Shown piece after piece: positions 1-12,319 of a stretch of DNA of 64,000 nucleotides (position 1 is its first letter; the number at the start of each line of letters is the position of its first letter). The DNA is from Monomorium pharaonis (lineage: Eukaryota > Arthropoda > Insecta > Hymenoptera > Formicidae), in the NCBI RefSeq assembly GCF_013373865.1, contig NC_050472.1, positions 17,940,136-18,004,135 of the forward strand, in the 5' to 3' direction. Both the position numbers and the translations under genes were made by a program. The notes beneath the pieces are model-generated. The model ran no database searches and was not told the origin of the DNA. It worked only from the letters and a program-made list of their open reading frames with translations.

Positions 1-2300
1 ATTCAATTGAGTTATAACGTCACAAGTGAGAACTTATCTGAGGTTTGATGTAAATGGAAAACAGTAATTAAAACTTTCGGTACATTACCGCTTCGACAAA
101 CCTTATATTTGTAATACGAAGGAGGATCCTCGTCTCAGAACACAAAATCGTTTTTTATTTTTTATTATAATGGCTTCTTCGCCAAAGAGTGTTATTGTTG
201 ATGTTTTTCGCTTATCTTTTCGCAGACGCTTTGTTCAAGATGGAAGGATTAAGGTGCAGTTACATGCAAGCGTCGAGGGTCGAGCGTCGAGAAGATTATT
301 GCGCAGCTTCTTGACGCTGCAGTCACAGGCGCCTTTTAAACATATATTTTTACAAAAAATGTTTAACAACTATGCTTAAGACAGTACTTAACATGATCTT
401 AAATATAAGATTTGACTATGAATACCGGCTTAACAATATCAAACCAACCGGCGTGTAATTTTATTTGTTTTTCTTTACCGCCAATAAAACTTTAAATTTT
501 TTAGCACTAAGGAAAGTGAGCCATGCTTGCCGACAAATTGTCGCCCATGAAGAATAATCTTATGATGTCAACAAATTGTCGACATCAAGATGTAGTTTAG
601 GAAATTCATCAATATACAATAAATATTCTGTTTCTTGTGTACAACGTTTGATAACATAAGCGTCATCATTTTGCCGTCACATTGCCGTATATGATACTAG
701 ATATGAAATGCGAGCTCATAGCATACCGGCAATTTGCTGTCAAAATGAAGAGTTTATTATTCCTCAATGCATGCGATCACAATTTCATAAACTCATGAAG
801 ATTATTTGCCTTCCTGATGCTAACTCTGTTCCATGTTAAATTACGATGAGAGCAAATTGTGGGCAAGTTCACAACAATACATACAATGCATTAGTTTGCC
901 CGATATGTTCAATCTCGCGTGGCTATCTGGGTTATTGAAATGATGGAAATTATATGTTCAAATATATATATGTATAAGATAAAATAAAATAATGTAATGA
1001 AAAGAGTGCGTTAAGTTATTATTCTTCAGAGTGATCAGGTAAGATTAATTCATTTAACGTTTAGTCATTTAACAAAAACAGATTGATTTATGAAATCTAA
1101 TTGATTTAGTTGACTTGAGTGATTTTATAAACTGGATAAAAATTATTTACTTTATTGATTGAATAAACTTGTAATGAATATTTCTTGTTGTATTATTGAG
1201 TAGGCTGCCAGTTCGGCCAAATTCTTGATGTCTGAAGAAAGGTTAATGCTGTTAGTGTTTAAGCGTCTTACCTTGTTTTTGTGAAGTACGTAGACAATAA
1301 GGGAAAAGAAAAGATCCAGGTATAGATTGTGGGAATGATATCGGGATGTGTATGGAAGATGAGCGACCACGAATTAAATGTTTAATTAAAATGATTTAGT
1401 TTGATTTGATTTAGCGAAACGGATTTAAATTTGGCAACTAGTGGTACTGTTATAGATGTATGGGATGCACGCGAACTCAACTGCCTTAGTTAGGTGTTGA
1501 CACATTCAGACTATTGCCAAATTAATAAAAGATAATGTTAACGCGGCGCGGGGTCGCTCAGAGAAATAACCATGCAAGGGGGATATATCTGTGTATTTCG
1601 TTCAATCGTTCTTTCAGATTTTGCGTATTAAAATAAAAGAAAATCACTGTCAATCAGGGTTTTGTGAACGTATCTTACGACTCCACTCTCGCTAGGCGGT
1701 ATCCCACGTCACATCAGGAATAAAATAAAATTTAAAAAAAGAAGCAGAGTCCAAGAATCCAGCTTGACAGGATATTTGTAGTATAATCGAATTTATAATT
1801 TAAGGATCGGAATATTGTTATCATTCATTTGATTGTCTGAAAGAACTGCGTTAGCGAACGACGGATCATACAGGTATTGTCCTGTGCAAAGAAGATATTA
1901 GATATCCGCTTGTTTAGCTTTTTATCACCAGGAGTACCCTCAACGGGCTCCAGTCAGCCAATACCACCAGCTGTTGGGTGACTAAACTCGACTTCTTAAT
2001 TAAGGAGCCGACGCACAAGACGGTGATCCGTATCAGAAGAGTCGCGGTAGACGCGTAATTATTTATGGGTTTCAAAAATATAGAGGCATATGAAATTGAA
2101 TGATTCGTTGAAAGGTAAAAGGATGCGATCGTATTTTATAATTTTTATTTATTTATTTATTCAGGTAACAATGCTGGAGATCGCATAAAGGTTTAAGGAG
2201 TGTGGAAGTACTTCAGTTAAATTTCTGTATCTAAATTAGTGAAATAAGCGGAGTTATAATTGACAATAATAAAACATGTATAAATGAAAATCAATTGTTG
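1..2300. other. AT-rich DNA without a supportable gene
   Basis: I see no convincing coding exon here. A 69-codon open frame at 170-379 follows a pyrimidine-rich stretch but has no recognisable product. Around 530-760 there are several copies of short motifs such as GACAAATTGTCG and TGCCGTCA, resembling the degenerate CAAATTTG-type foldback repeats seen again near 8.1 and 28 kb. A more GC-balanced stretch at about 1,540-2,060 may be the inner edge of the family-A element that follows. I could not locate a boundary. Confidence 0.4.
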
Positions 2301-5300
2301 TATCAAATATATATGTGTGCATTTAATTCAGTTGGGTCTCGAATGCGTTAAGAAATCAAGTGAATTGCATGTGAAGTTTGAGTAGTTATTATATTATTTC
2401 ATGTAATTTATTAGAATCAGTAGTTTGAATATTATTTTATTATATCTGGCACAAAGAGTAACGTAGAATGTTGTGGTAATGGCTAAATTAGAGATATACA
2501 AGTTGGATATTAAAATAGAATAAATGTGGATATCAGAATATTAAATCATGGATAAAATTACAGTAAATAAAATAAAATTGAATTGAATAGTAGTATAAAT
2601 TGTATTTAATCAAAGTGAAATATCCGATCTGCTGCATTAAACTGAATTGTGAATTAAATCAGATCGTAAAATAAACTGCATTAAATCAAGTTTAGTGGTG
2701 AGTTATTTGTAGTGTTGAAATTTAAATTAAATCAATTTAAATCGGGATATCAATGCACATTAACATAGATTAAATTAAATCAGATTGCAGGATATGTCAC
2801 ATTAAAATACAATAAATCAGAATATCAGTATATTAAAATATCGGTGTATCAGAAATAAAATGTTCATGCATCAATCAATATATGTCAAATAAAATGTCAA
2901 TGTGTCAATAAATGTCAAATAAAATGTCAATGTATCAACCAAGCTGTATTAAATTGAATTAATTTATAATTTGAATTAAAGTCAATTATATTAAATTAGA
3001 TAAAAATCAAAATGTCAATTGAATAGTATTAAATTGAATTAAATTAAGTTAAATCGTGATTAAGTTATATTAAGATTGAATTAAATTGAATTAAATTTCC
3101 AAACGGTAGACTGGGGTAATATTGTGTCAGAATCTATTCGGTTGTTAAATTGTTAAGTATTTAATATTAAAATAATTTGAAATAATTTAGAATAATGGTC
3201 GAAAAGGTGATTACGCGCGAGAGAGTATGCACTTGTAATGATTTAAGACAGCTTGATTGAAATTAAGAGAATATTATAAAATAAATTAATTAAATTGAAT
3301 TACTCACCAAGGGATCTTCGGGGATATATAAATTATTGAGGCTGGATCCCCAAATAGTTTTACAAGTCTTTATTTCTTTTGTGTTACAGTTCTTTCGATC
3401 GTCGACAAGATGGCGGATTCTTTCAAGATGGTGGAGTTGGAGCACAATGAGTGAATAAGTGATACTCTTAAGGAACGTGATGTTAATACTTTAAAATCTC
3501 AGCGCGCAATGCTGATCCGCCGCGGCGCTCGCTTTTATATTGTTCGAGTTTGTAGGCCGCGGGGTGTGGTACGAAGTAGGAGTTGCATCATTCTCGCTTC
3601 TAATTTCAAAGGGTGCCGCGGAATGTCGGCATAATTTTACAAAGGATGTACTTGCATCGGATGTTTAGTCTTTCGAGATACAGAAAAATATCATATTACT
3701 TTTTGATCAAACAATTTCGCAAGTGACTCACGATGACTCATACCCGAGCGTGAGAATGGAATTTATGCATCTTATGCATATAAAATATTCATTCAAATAT
3801 TATAACTTGTGAAATAAATTATTAATTAATGTTTCTCGACTCGTACGCTTGCGGAGGTTTTATACAATAATACTTCTTTCATTGTAAAGCTTGGTTTTTG
3901 CAAAATTTAATTGTTAATAGACGCTACGCATTAATTATTTGATATTTAACGAAATCAATTATTTATAATACTTATTTGTTTAGATAATGACTCTATATGG
4001 TAATATTAATTGATACAAATAGATTTTATATTATTTAGAGTTCTGTTTTATTAAGATTAATTATTAACTGAGTCTGAATAATCGAATATGCGTACGTAAG
4101 TATGTTTTATCAATAAACTAATTGTTAATTAACATTTTTCTTTGTGGTAACAATTTTTACGTATAGTAGTAGTGGTTCTCAAACGATATATGTAACTTTT
4201 ATATTTTTTAAACCTTCGCAAGTGTGTTATTAATGAATATTTAGTTGCGCGTAATATTTCATTATTCAAGCGTTATAATATTTGCACATATTTAAAATAG
4301 GGGTTCCCATCTATTACAGTGGTGATCACCGTAGTGATTCGCCGCTCTTGAATTTTAGCACTTGTAATAATTTCGATGAGCTAACCTTGAAGGCTTTAGA
4401 CGTTTGCAATTAATATCGTCAGTGAATATTCTACCTTAAGTAATATTTCATCGCTGGTGCATATGTGAATTTTATAATAATTTTACATTCTTCTTATAGA
4501 GGTTCGCATTTATTACAGTGATGGTCAGCCATCTTGTGTACACTGCAATAGCTTCAGTGACATGGCCTTGGGACTTTATTTATTAATTATGCACTTGCAA
4601 AAGCCTGAATAATTATTCTTTTAATTAAAATCGATTGTTAACTAGCTTTATGAAAAAATGATAATTGCAAAATTATGTAATTAATAAGAATTATTTATTT
4701 ATAATTAAATTATTGTTTGTATATATAATATTCTATTTGTTAATTAGTATTTATGCAAAAAGGTGATTGTTAATTAATATTTATGTTTGGAATAATAATC
4801 TAAAATTGATATTAATAATTATTTAATTGTTTAAACCATTTTATATATTATTTAAGCTTCTACAATGGTCTTATGAATATTCTACTGTTAATAATATTTC
4901 ATGATAGTGATGCAATGATTTTACATTCACCTTCACAAGGGTACTCATGTACCATGACGGTTCTCAAGGTGAGAGACTTGTGTTTCAAGGCCTATAGTAC
5001 TTATAAAGGTTTTCTGGCAGTCGTCCTTGACACTTTAAAAATTTATATCTCGTGAACGGTAAGAGATTAAGAGATGGGGTTTGGACCATCGTATAGAGGA
5101 CCTCGAGGACTATGTTTGGCCGAATTTTAGTCCTCCCGAAAAATCGGGGTGGGGGTAAAAATTGAAGTTTTTAAAAGAACATCATTTACGGTCGAATCAG
5201 GTAAAACGGAGCGTTTTGGCAAGTTTTCGGTTTTTGGGTAAAAAATGTGAAATTTGTCCCAAAAAATAATTGTTTTTTCCAAATTTTTGGAAACATGATT

Positions 5301-6188
5301 TTTAGTATAAACAAAGTCTGCGACGCTTCTTGGAATTAATTTGGCAACTCTACCTCTTATGGTTCTCGAGATATTGGCAAAAGTTTTCGGGAATTCTTGG
5401 AATTACAGCAGCATTTCCAGGAATTCGTGATGGCTGTGTATGACGGGTTTATCATTCGGTAGGCGCTTGTAACAAATGGTAAGTATACCATTGTCGGTAA
5501 TTAGGGAATGGTTATTGATGGTAAGTGCAGGTAAGTTATCGACAGTTGGCCCTCTATTGGCAAAGTATACAAGTTAATGGTAAGTTTTTAATAGTAGAGG
5601 TATCCCGTTAGTCGGTAACTTATAAGATTTTAGTATTTTAATTTAATTTAAAGAATTTTTATAATAAAATGAACGATTATTGATGCAATTCCTTTACAAT
5701 ATTAAATTTAGGTGTCGACCATAAGGTGTATAATTGATTTAATTGAATTATTCGATATTCGATGTAATTTTAGTGATTAGCTATTATCATTATGATTTCG
5801 AAAGATTGTAACCTTAAAGAATATAACATTTTATATGGTCTTAATAATTAATATAGATAAAATAGTCGTTCAAAAGTTATGAACGTTAGAGAATATAATA
5901 ATATAAGTATTAACTGGTTAATATAGAGATAGTATATGATTATTAAAATAATAATAAAATGTAAGAATATATAATGTGAATAATAATATGAATAATAAGT
6001 GAATTAGGTAATATAAAATTAACTGAATAATTAAAATAATTGGATAAGAATATAATATAAGTGTAATAAATGAATAGTAATATAAAATTGATTAAAATAT
6101 AATTGAATATATGAATAGATATACGAATAAAGGAAATTCATAAAGCAAATAATTAATAAAAATTGAAAAATTTACACGGGACGTGACA
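2300..6188 (-). mobile_element. Diverged copy of LTR family A, reversed
   Basis: The right end reads TTTACACGGGACGTGACA, which is the reverse complement of the TGTCACGTCCCG start of the family-A arms at 8,408 and 14,602. Internal landmarks match those arms in the same order. There is a GC-rich promoter-like block around 3,400-3,620 containing GTAGGCCGCGGGGTG. A splice-donor-like GTGAGT sits on the minus strand near 3,306, and GTCGGTAA motifs lie at 5,490-5,630. The sequence is clearly diverged, so this is an older copy. The inner end is not defined, and 2,300-3,300 is low-complexity ATTGAATTAAAT-type DNA. The heat-shock-element array of the other two arms is absent here. Confidence 0.6.
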
Positions 6189-6494
6189 ATATGCATTTAA
6201 TTTGCAACGGTGTCGCCAAAAAATTGTTGATGTCTTGGGTTACTGGCAAACATGGAAAAAAGAGTCTGTGTCGTTGATACCGGATTATGCTAAGAGCAAA
6301 AATTGTAATGAAACGGACACTTAAACATTTTACAAGTAGTTTATACACACAGCTTTTTTTATTTCTTGTTCACGTTAATTTCATTATTGCTAGACAGTTC
6401 AATCTGTGAAAAATGCGTGAGAATCATCTTTTCTCCTTACTATTTTAGTATTTTACTTCTTCATTTCATATTCAAGGTGCAATCAAGCTGAACA

Positions 6495-8019
6495 ATGAGT
6501 TCAGGAAACCGGAAGGTCTCCTCGAGACGACGTGGTATCAGCAAAACTTCAATACAAATGGGACAATTGAAACGGTAATTCTGTACTGTTCCTTTATTGC
6601 AGTAGTACATGTGTTATTTCATGTGAACTGAATATAGTTTTACAACTCCCCATACGACATTAAATATTTCTGTTATGTTTCAGAAATGTTTAATGCTGTA
6701 TAGGTATGTTTATTATTAAGTTAAATAAAAAAAGAAACATTAATATAAAATTGATATTGATATTTTTGTGTAAAATGTTTTATGAGGTGTTAGTTTTATA
6801 GAACGTTTGTTAATAATTTTTACATATTTGTTACTTCAGTAAAGAATGTTGTTAATAAAGATAACACGTTACATGATCTCTGATAAGAACACAATTTTGT
6901 ACAATTATATGTGTATTTATATAGTATAAAATAGTTATGTAATATAGTATAAAATAGTTATGTAATATAGCATGATAAAATCTTTGCATGCCATTATAAT
7001 TCAACATTTTAAATAACCAATAACACCGCAATTAATTAAAAAAATAATGTTTGTGATGTGTTGCAGGATGAATACTGGAATCGTTTCGTCGTTTAAGCGA
7101 CAAGGTGATATTGTCCAAAAGCGTACAGGACAGTCAAATCGGTAAACACACGATGTATTTACTTATAAACTTATACATATATATATTGGTGCCAAAAAGG
7201 TTCGAAACTATGAGATATTTCAAAAATTATTTAATTATAGTAATGATTCAAATTGCAGGGAAGGTCATCCAACACGTATCACCCAAAAACCGAAAAAATA
7301 CGTTACAACATCATCTGAACCAGAGACTTATAGTAAGAAGACTACTACTGCTGGCAATAAGGAAAACGAGAAAGACATTGACGAACATATTGATAACTTA
7401 CGGAGAAACCTAAGTGCCGAAAATGTCACTCCGAATCATCCGAGTGCTAGTCAAGTATTCGGATTGACGCCACTGGAACCAGTCGTAGCGGATACTACAG
7501 GTCCCGTCACACCCGAAAACGTCATGGAAAAAACGTATATGCCGCTATTGCCGCGACTGCCATTGGCGTGCTCAATAGGATCTGCAGACCCCTCCATATG
7601 CGGAAGCGCTTGTAACATTAACGTCTCCAAGTTGAACTGTTACCAGCCTTTCAAAAACTTTGCGCAGCCACGATACGACAACGCAATGCTTTGCGGAAAC
7701 AGGTTTACTGAGCAACGTCAATACGAAGCATCATCGGCAACGTGCATCACAATGTCTCGCTCTCCTGCAACAACCGTCGATTTTCAGGACCAATATATGG
7801 ATCTGCGGGAAGGACCTGAAAATACTCGTCAATCAATGCTGAAAGACATTCCTCAATACAAGAATAACTCTACAAATACCATGCAAAACGACGAAATACG
7901 GTACGTGTTAGAAAAGATGCTTGTTGATGCCTTAAGAATAATTTTATTATTGAAAATTATTGTATCAGGATACTGCGAGAGAAAATCGACAAACTCGTCA
8001 CAAAGGAGGAGTATAATAA
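6495..8019 (+). CDS. Unidentified spliced gene, four exons, 3' end missing
   Basis: Four exons join in one frame: 6,495-6,574, 7,067-7,141, 7,259-7,900 and 7,969-8,019. Every junction has a GT donor and AG acceptor and keeps phase 2, which is strong evidence for a real gene. The start is ATG at 6,495, shortly after an acceptor-like site at 6,476, so an upstream 5' UTR exon is likely. The product begins very basic (MSSGNRKVSSRRRG, arginine- and serine-rich) and has a low-complexity, threonine- and proline-rich middle. It ends in a charged helix that looks like the start of a coiled coil (REKIDKLVTKEEYNK). A good donor (GTAAGT) at 8,020 shows that the gene continues, but I found no next exon before the LTR at 8,408. 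I do not recognise the family. The look of a basic, disordered protein with a late coiled coil suggests a structural or cell-division protein, which is only a guess. Confidence 0.65.
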
Positions 8020-8407
8020 GTAAGTCGAATCGTCTTTTGTATAATTGCAATTGCATTCATTTTATGTAATATCAGATTACTTTTATATATAATCCGCATA
8101 GCACCAAATGACATCAGAATGTCGCCAGAACATTGCAAAATATCGGACATAAGGCGTTGATCTGCTGACATTGTTAGAATGTCTTTGATATCATTGCTAG
8201 AATATTGCAGATTTGATATTTGGTATTGTGTGGAATTTAAAATTGTTACAGATTTTCAGATTTTAGAAGTAACGTTTATAATAAAAAAATTAATGAAATT
8301 TGCAGAAAATAATGAAAATCATAATTTTTTGTATGACGATTATTTAATATAACATCTATCAGTAAAGTTTAATTTTTCAAACTGTTGGACTCCGCAGTGG
8401 TGTCATG
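8020..8407. other. Intron-like remnant before the LTR
   Basis: This follows the last recognised exon of the gene at 6,495-8,019. It contains degenerate copies of a motif like GACATTGTTAGAATGTC at about 8,110-8,215, similar to other small foldback repeats in the window. No acceptor-flanked exon is visible before the LTR begins. Confidence 0.4.
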
Positions 8408-9385
8408 TGTCACGTCCCGTGTAAAATTTTTTATTTTTATTCTGTTAATCATTATTTCATTAATTATTAATTTAACTTCCTTTATTCGTACAACGATTTG
8501 TTTAATATATTATGATTCATTTATTTCTTTTATTAATATATTCGATTTTATACTTACTAACTTACGCTGCACAACACGCATAATTATATACTAATTTAAT
8601 ATCGTTCATTATTATATTATTTTATATATTATTAATTTGCTGCACTTATCATTCAATCATTCAGTTAAAAACTATTATAATAATCATACAGTTATTTCTT
8701 TTAACTTCACGTAATATTTGTTCAAATACTTTTATTTCAATTATTCTGCTTCATGTTCTATTATTCCTAACATATTACATACGCTGTTCTGATATTATTC
8801 GTATCTTGGCCGTACACTGATTTAACATTATCCATTTATCACGTATTATATTCGTTCAATCTTTAATTACACTGTTTAACTATTATTTGACGCTATACTT
8901 TTATTGTACTCAGTTTTATTAATCGCTTGACACATAATTACTACTTATGTTATTATACCTTTTAATATTTACTATTATTATCTTTCGGGATACAGTCTTA
9001 TTGTATTAACTATTTTATCATATACTGTTAGTCGCTACTGTCGATAAAATGTAAAGGTATTGCATCAATTTCTACTGTCGATAAAGTTGTAAAGGTGTTG
9101 CATCAAATTGCTGCTGTCGATTGTAAAGATAAATTACCAACTTGCTACCGTCGATAATTTCACTTACCACTTAACCCGCAGTCGGTAAAACAGTTTTCTA
9201 CTATACCGACCTTGATGTCTCGGCCGATAAGGTAGGTCCCTACCTTACCGACACTACACCCCCCTATCACCCCCTAGGGTCCATTCCCTATATACTTTTA
9301 AAGTTCCAACCCCGACCCTTGACCCCTTCATCGTTGTCGAGATATAAAAATTTGTAAGTATTATATATAACAGTCTCATCGATTC

Positions 9386-9433
9386 TTCTAGAACCTTCTA
9401 GAACGTTCTAGAACTTTCTAGAACATTCTCGAA
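9386..9433. promoter_or_regulatory. Heat-shock-element array, ten half-sites
   Basis: TTC and GAA triplets alternate exactly every 5 bp: TTC at 9,386, 9,396, 9,406, 9,416 and 9,426, and GAA at 9,391, 9,401, 9,411, 9,421 and 9,431. This is the canonical inverted nGAAn arrangement bound by trimeric heat shock factor. Three half-sites are the usual minimum and ten is exceptional. A further TTCGAA follows at 9,438. The array lies about 290 bp upstream of the TATA box at 9,720, in the U3 part of the LTR. Confidence 0.8.
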
Positions 9434-9719
9434 GGCGTTCGAAATTTTTATAAGTACTAAAAACTAAAAGGGAAGGATCCCCAGCGTGAGCATCACTGTA
9501 ATAGTTGAGAAACACTGAAATATTCACCGCGTAAAATAATATTTTATAAGTCTTAAAAGACGAAGTACGCGGCGACGGTCGGCAAAACTCAAAGACACCC
9601 CCAGACTAAATTCCGAGAATGTAACCGCCAGACTGTCGCCGGCGGCATCTTTTGAGGTAACACCTGCGGCTGATGCAATCCCTACCTCAGACCGCACCCC
9701 GCGGCCTACAAACTGACAG

Positions 9720-9778
9720 TATATAAGAGCGCTCGCCGCGGCGGAACAGCATTGCGTGCGGGACCATCAGGAAATAAA
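9720..9778 (+). promoter_or_regulatory. LTR core promoter (TATA) and poly(A) signal
   Basis: TATATAAG at 9,720-9,727 is preceded by GC-rich DNA and followed, 46 bp later, by AATAAA at 9,773-9,778. A TATA box followed closely by a poly(A) signal is the layout of the U3/R part of many insect LTRs. A second AATAAA-like site lies near 9,869. The same arrangement is mirrored in the right arm, where the TATA is at about 13,297-13,304 on the minus strand. Confidence 0.6.
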
Positions 9779-10690
9779 GATCTTAAAATACATATTACGA
9801 CGAACTTACCGCCAAATTGCGCACGGCCGCCATTTTGTCGACACACCATAAGACTGTACTCATACATAATAAAGGCATATTATAACGAATTTCGGGGCCC
9901 AGCTCTAATTCTTTTCACGCCCCAAGCTGTTCTACAAATAATTTGGTAAGTTTAATACAATTAACTCACACTTATTTTACTGAAATATATATATATATGT
10001 GTCGAAATCTTATTTCATGTCTCTGACTAGTTGAATTACCATTTTGTGAATAAGATACACTATTGCCGCACGTAATCACTTATTTAATAATTAATTAATT
10101 ATTTAATTGACTGGAATTATATTAACTTAACATTCAATTAATTACTCAATCCACTGAAATTATATACACAATTACGTATTCAATATCCAAACGATTATAT
10201 ACCTAAATATATATATTTCACTATTCTATTAATTATTTAACTGACTGAAATTTCATACATGACCACATTTTACTATTTTTAATATTCAATCCAACTAAAT
10301 TATATTTATTTAATATTTAACTAATTATTCAATCAATTGAAATTATACACTGTATCACAAAATTGTTATTCAACCTACAGTTTAATTAACTGAATTTATA
10401 TTCATTGTTTATTGAATAAATTGTCTAATCACTTGGAATTTCACAATCAATGTTCGATATATTAATTATTAATTGCAATTATCTACGGAATTATAAATAA
10501 CTCAATTTAATAAATCTAAATTATTATTTCCTTAAACACTGAAAGTACCTGATCCTATGTGGCTAAATAATAAATCAATAATTAAATTAATTTTAATTAT
10601 TACAGAAATTGCATTTTTTAATGAAATTTAATTATCTTTTAAATTAAATCTTAACTAACTTAGTCACATATTTAATGAATAAATCAAACA

Positions 10691-11294
10691 ATTGCATTTA
10701 CGTATGAGTATTATATTTTAACGAATTTTAACTATTTTTATAATTCGAATATTGATTGTTACTGTATTTGAATATCTGCAATAATTATTATGCTAACAAA
10801 TTCCATATTATACATGTGAATTATATGTTCAATCAAATTTAATTGGATTATCACTCATTTATCACAACAATATATATATATCAGAATATTTAATTAACTG
10901 AAATCACATTTCCAGTCAATCTTAATTATTATTAAATAAATAAAACATATTTATTTCTCTGTCCAGACATTTACCATTGATTCTAACTGCTATCATATCC
11001 AAATAATGAATACATACATAAATAAAATATTTTTATTTCTCAGATTCTGACATTCCATTACAATCAATTCATACAAATAATTCCAACTAAATACAATTAC
11101 TGATTAATGATTACTTTGACAATTATTATTATATAACTAGCATTATCTACGCACATGATTGAATTTGATTGAAAAACAATACTATTTTACTAAATATATA
11201 TATGTATGTCTATTTCTATTGTCTGATAACCACTAATTAATTTGCATTTCTTCGCTAACAACAGATTTAGACAGTGAAGTGCTCCTATAGGTCC
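10691..11294. other. AT-rich spacer inside the inverted repeat
   Basis: Very AT-rich DNA with runs of AATTA and ATATAT and no open frame worth noting. It may be the 3' continuation of the left family-A arm, but I could not match it to the right arm, where family B occupies the equivalent place. It ends at the TGTGACG start of family B. Confidence 0.4.
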
Positions 11295-12319
11295 TGTGAC
11301 GTCCCCGCCAAATAATAATTTTCTTTTTCTTTTCTTTTTCTTTCTATTTTTATTATTCATATTCTCAATTATATTATTATAATTAATTACATATTAATTA
11401 ATTGTGCATTTATATAAAACCACCATTATTAATTCGCGAACAACACTACTATTATTAATTGTATTAATATTACATATTAATTAATTATGCATTATTTTCT
11501 ATTTTTATTCTCGCGTACAATTATTGTAACGCTATTATTATTTTGCGTATAATTATATGAGTATTAAGTTGCGCCGAATATATTATTTTAAATACTACAA
11601 TTCTATTATTAAGTTGTGTATGTTTTTACTATTAATATTTGTATGTCAATTTAGAACAACTAATTTGCGCATAACCCTAGCATTGTTAAGTTCTATATTA
11701 TCTTATTAGCATAATTCCGCAATATGCGCGCGCTCATAGAGTATATTAATCCTTATGTATGCGTTTCTAGCATAAGTATGCGACAATAGAATAGGAAATC
11801 GTAAGAGCGACAAAGAAAGAAACAGCGACTGTACTGCGTCTCTACTCCCACTACTATTCCTCCTGCACACGGCGTCCGTATTCCCACCATTTCTACTTTT
11901 CGCATACGGCGTCCGTACTCCCACTATTACTATCTCTCGCATCCGTATTCCCACTACCACTATTTTGTAACACTCTGCTAATCTACTACACCCCCACCCT
12001 TACTGGTGCATCCCCAAAACAGCGAAACCTCGTGCTCGAGCGTTACGCAATGAGCCGCCGAAAAAGAGACGAGGGTGGGATATGCACGAGGAAGGGTTAT
12101 GCAACGATATATATTCTTATGCAAGAGGACCAGAGGCTCAGAGAGATTTAAATTGTGAAAAGAGCAGATCAGACTTAGAACAGAGTGTCTCAATCCTTCT
12201 ATTTCTTCCATTTCAAACTTAGATTATTTCCATTTCCAACTTAGAATATTTCCATTTCAAACTTAGATTATTTCCATTTCCAACTTAGAATATTTCCATT
12301 TCAAACTTAGATTATTTCC
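11295..12319 (+). mobile_element. LTR family B, partial copy
   Basis: It begins TGTGACGTCCCCGCC and is about 95% identical by eye to 32,543-33,480. Both share a long AT-rich start, a block with repeated GCGTCCGTA and TCCCAC, and a promoter-like stretch with an ATATATATTC TATA box near 12,110. It ends in four or five units of a minisatellite of about 22 bp built from ATTTCCATTT and AACTTAGA. At 32.5 kb the same sequence continues for several kilobases, so this copy is truncated at the minisatellite. It fills the centre of the family-A inverted repeat. Confidence 0.65.

Larger units (their letters stand above)
8408..10690 (+). mobile_element. LTR family A, left arm of a 2.3-kb inverted repeat
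   Basis: It begins TGTCACGTCCCGTG and runs as a near-identical reverse complement of 12,320-14,602. The order of elements fits an LTR: a long AT-rich 5' part, about three tandem units around 9,032-9,150 sharing CTGTCGATAA and GTAAAGGT, a heat-shock-element array (9,386-9,433), a GC-rich block, TATATAAG at 9,720, AATAAA at 9,773 and a strong donor-like GTAAGT at 9,946. After the donor it becomes AT-rich. The 65-codon open frame at 9,752-9,949 occurs identically in the other arm only because the arms are duplicates. I could not define the 3' LTR border (expected ...CA). Confidence 0.7.

Noticed and set aside
170..379. 69-codon frame near the left edge
   Set aside because: It has an ATG but no recognisable product, no clear splice or poly(A) context and no second line of support.
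9752..9949. Identical 65-codon ORF also present at 13,075-13,272
   Set aside because: The identity is due to the inverted LTR arms. The frame overlaps the poly(A) signal region and has no recognisable product.
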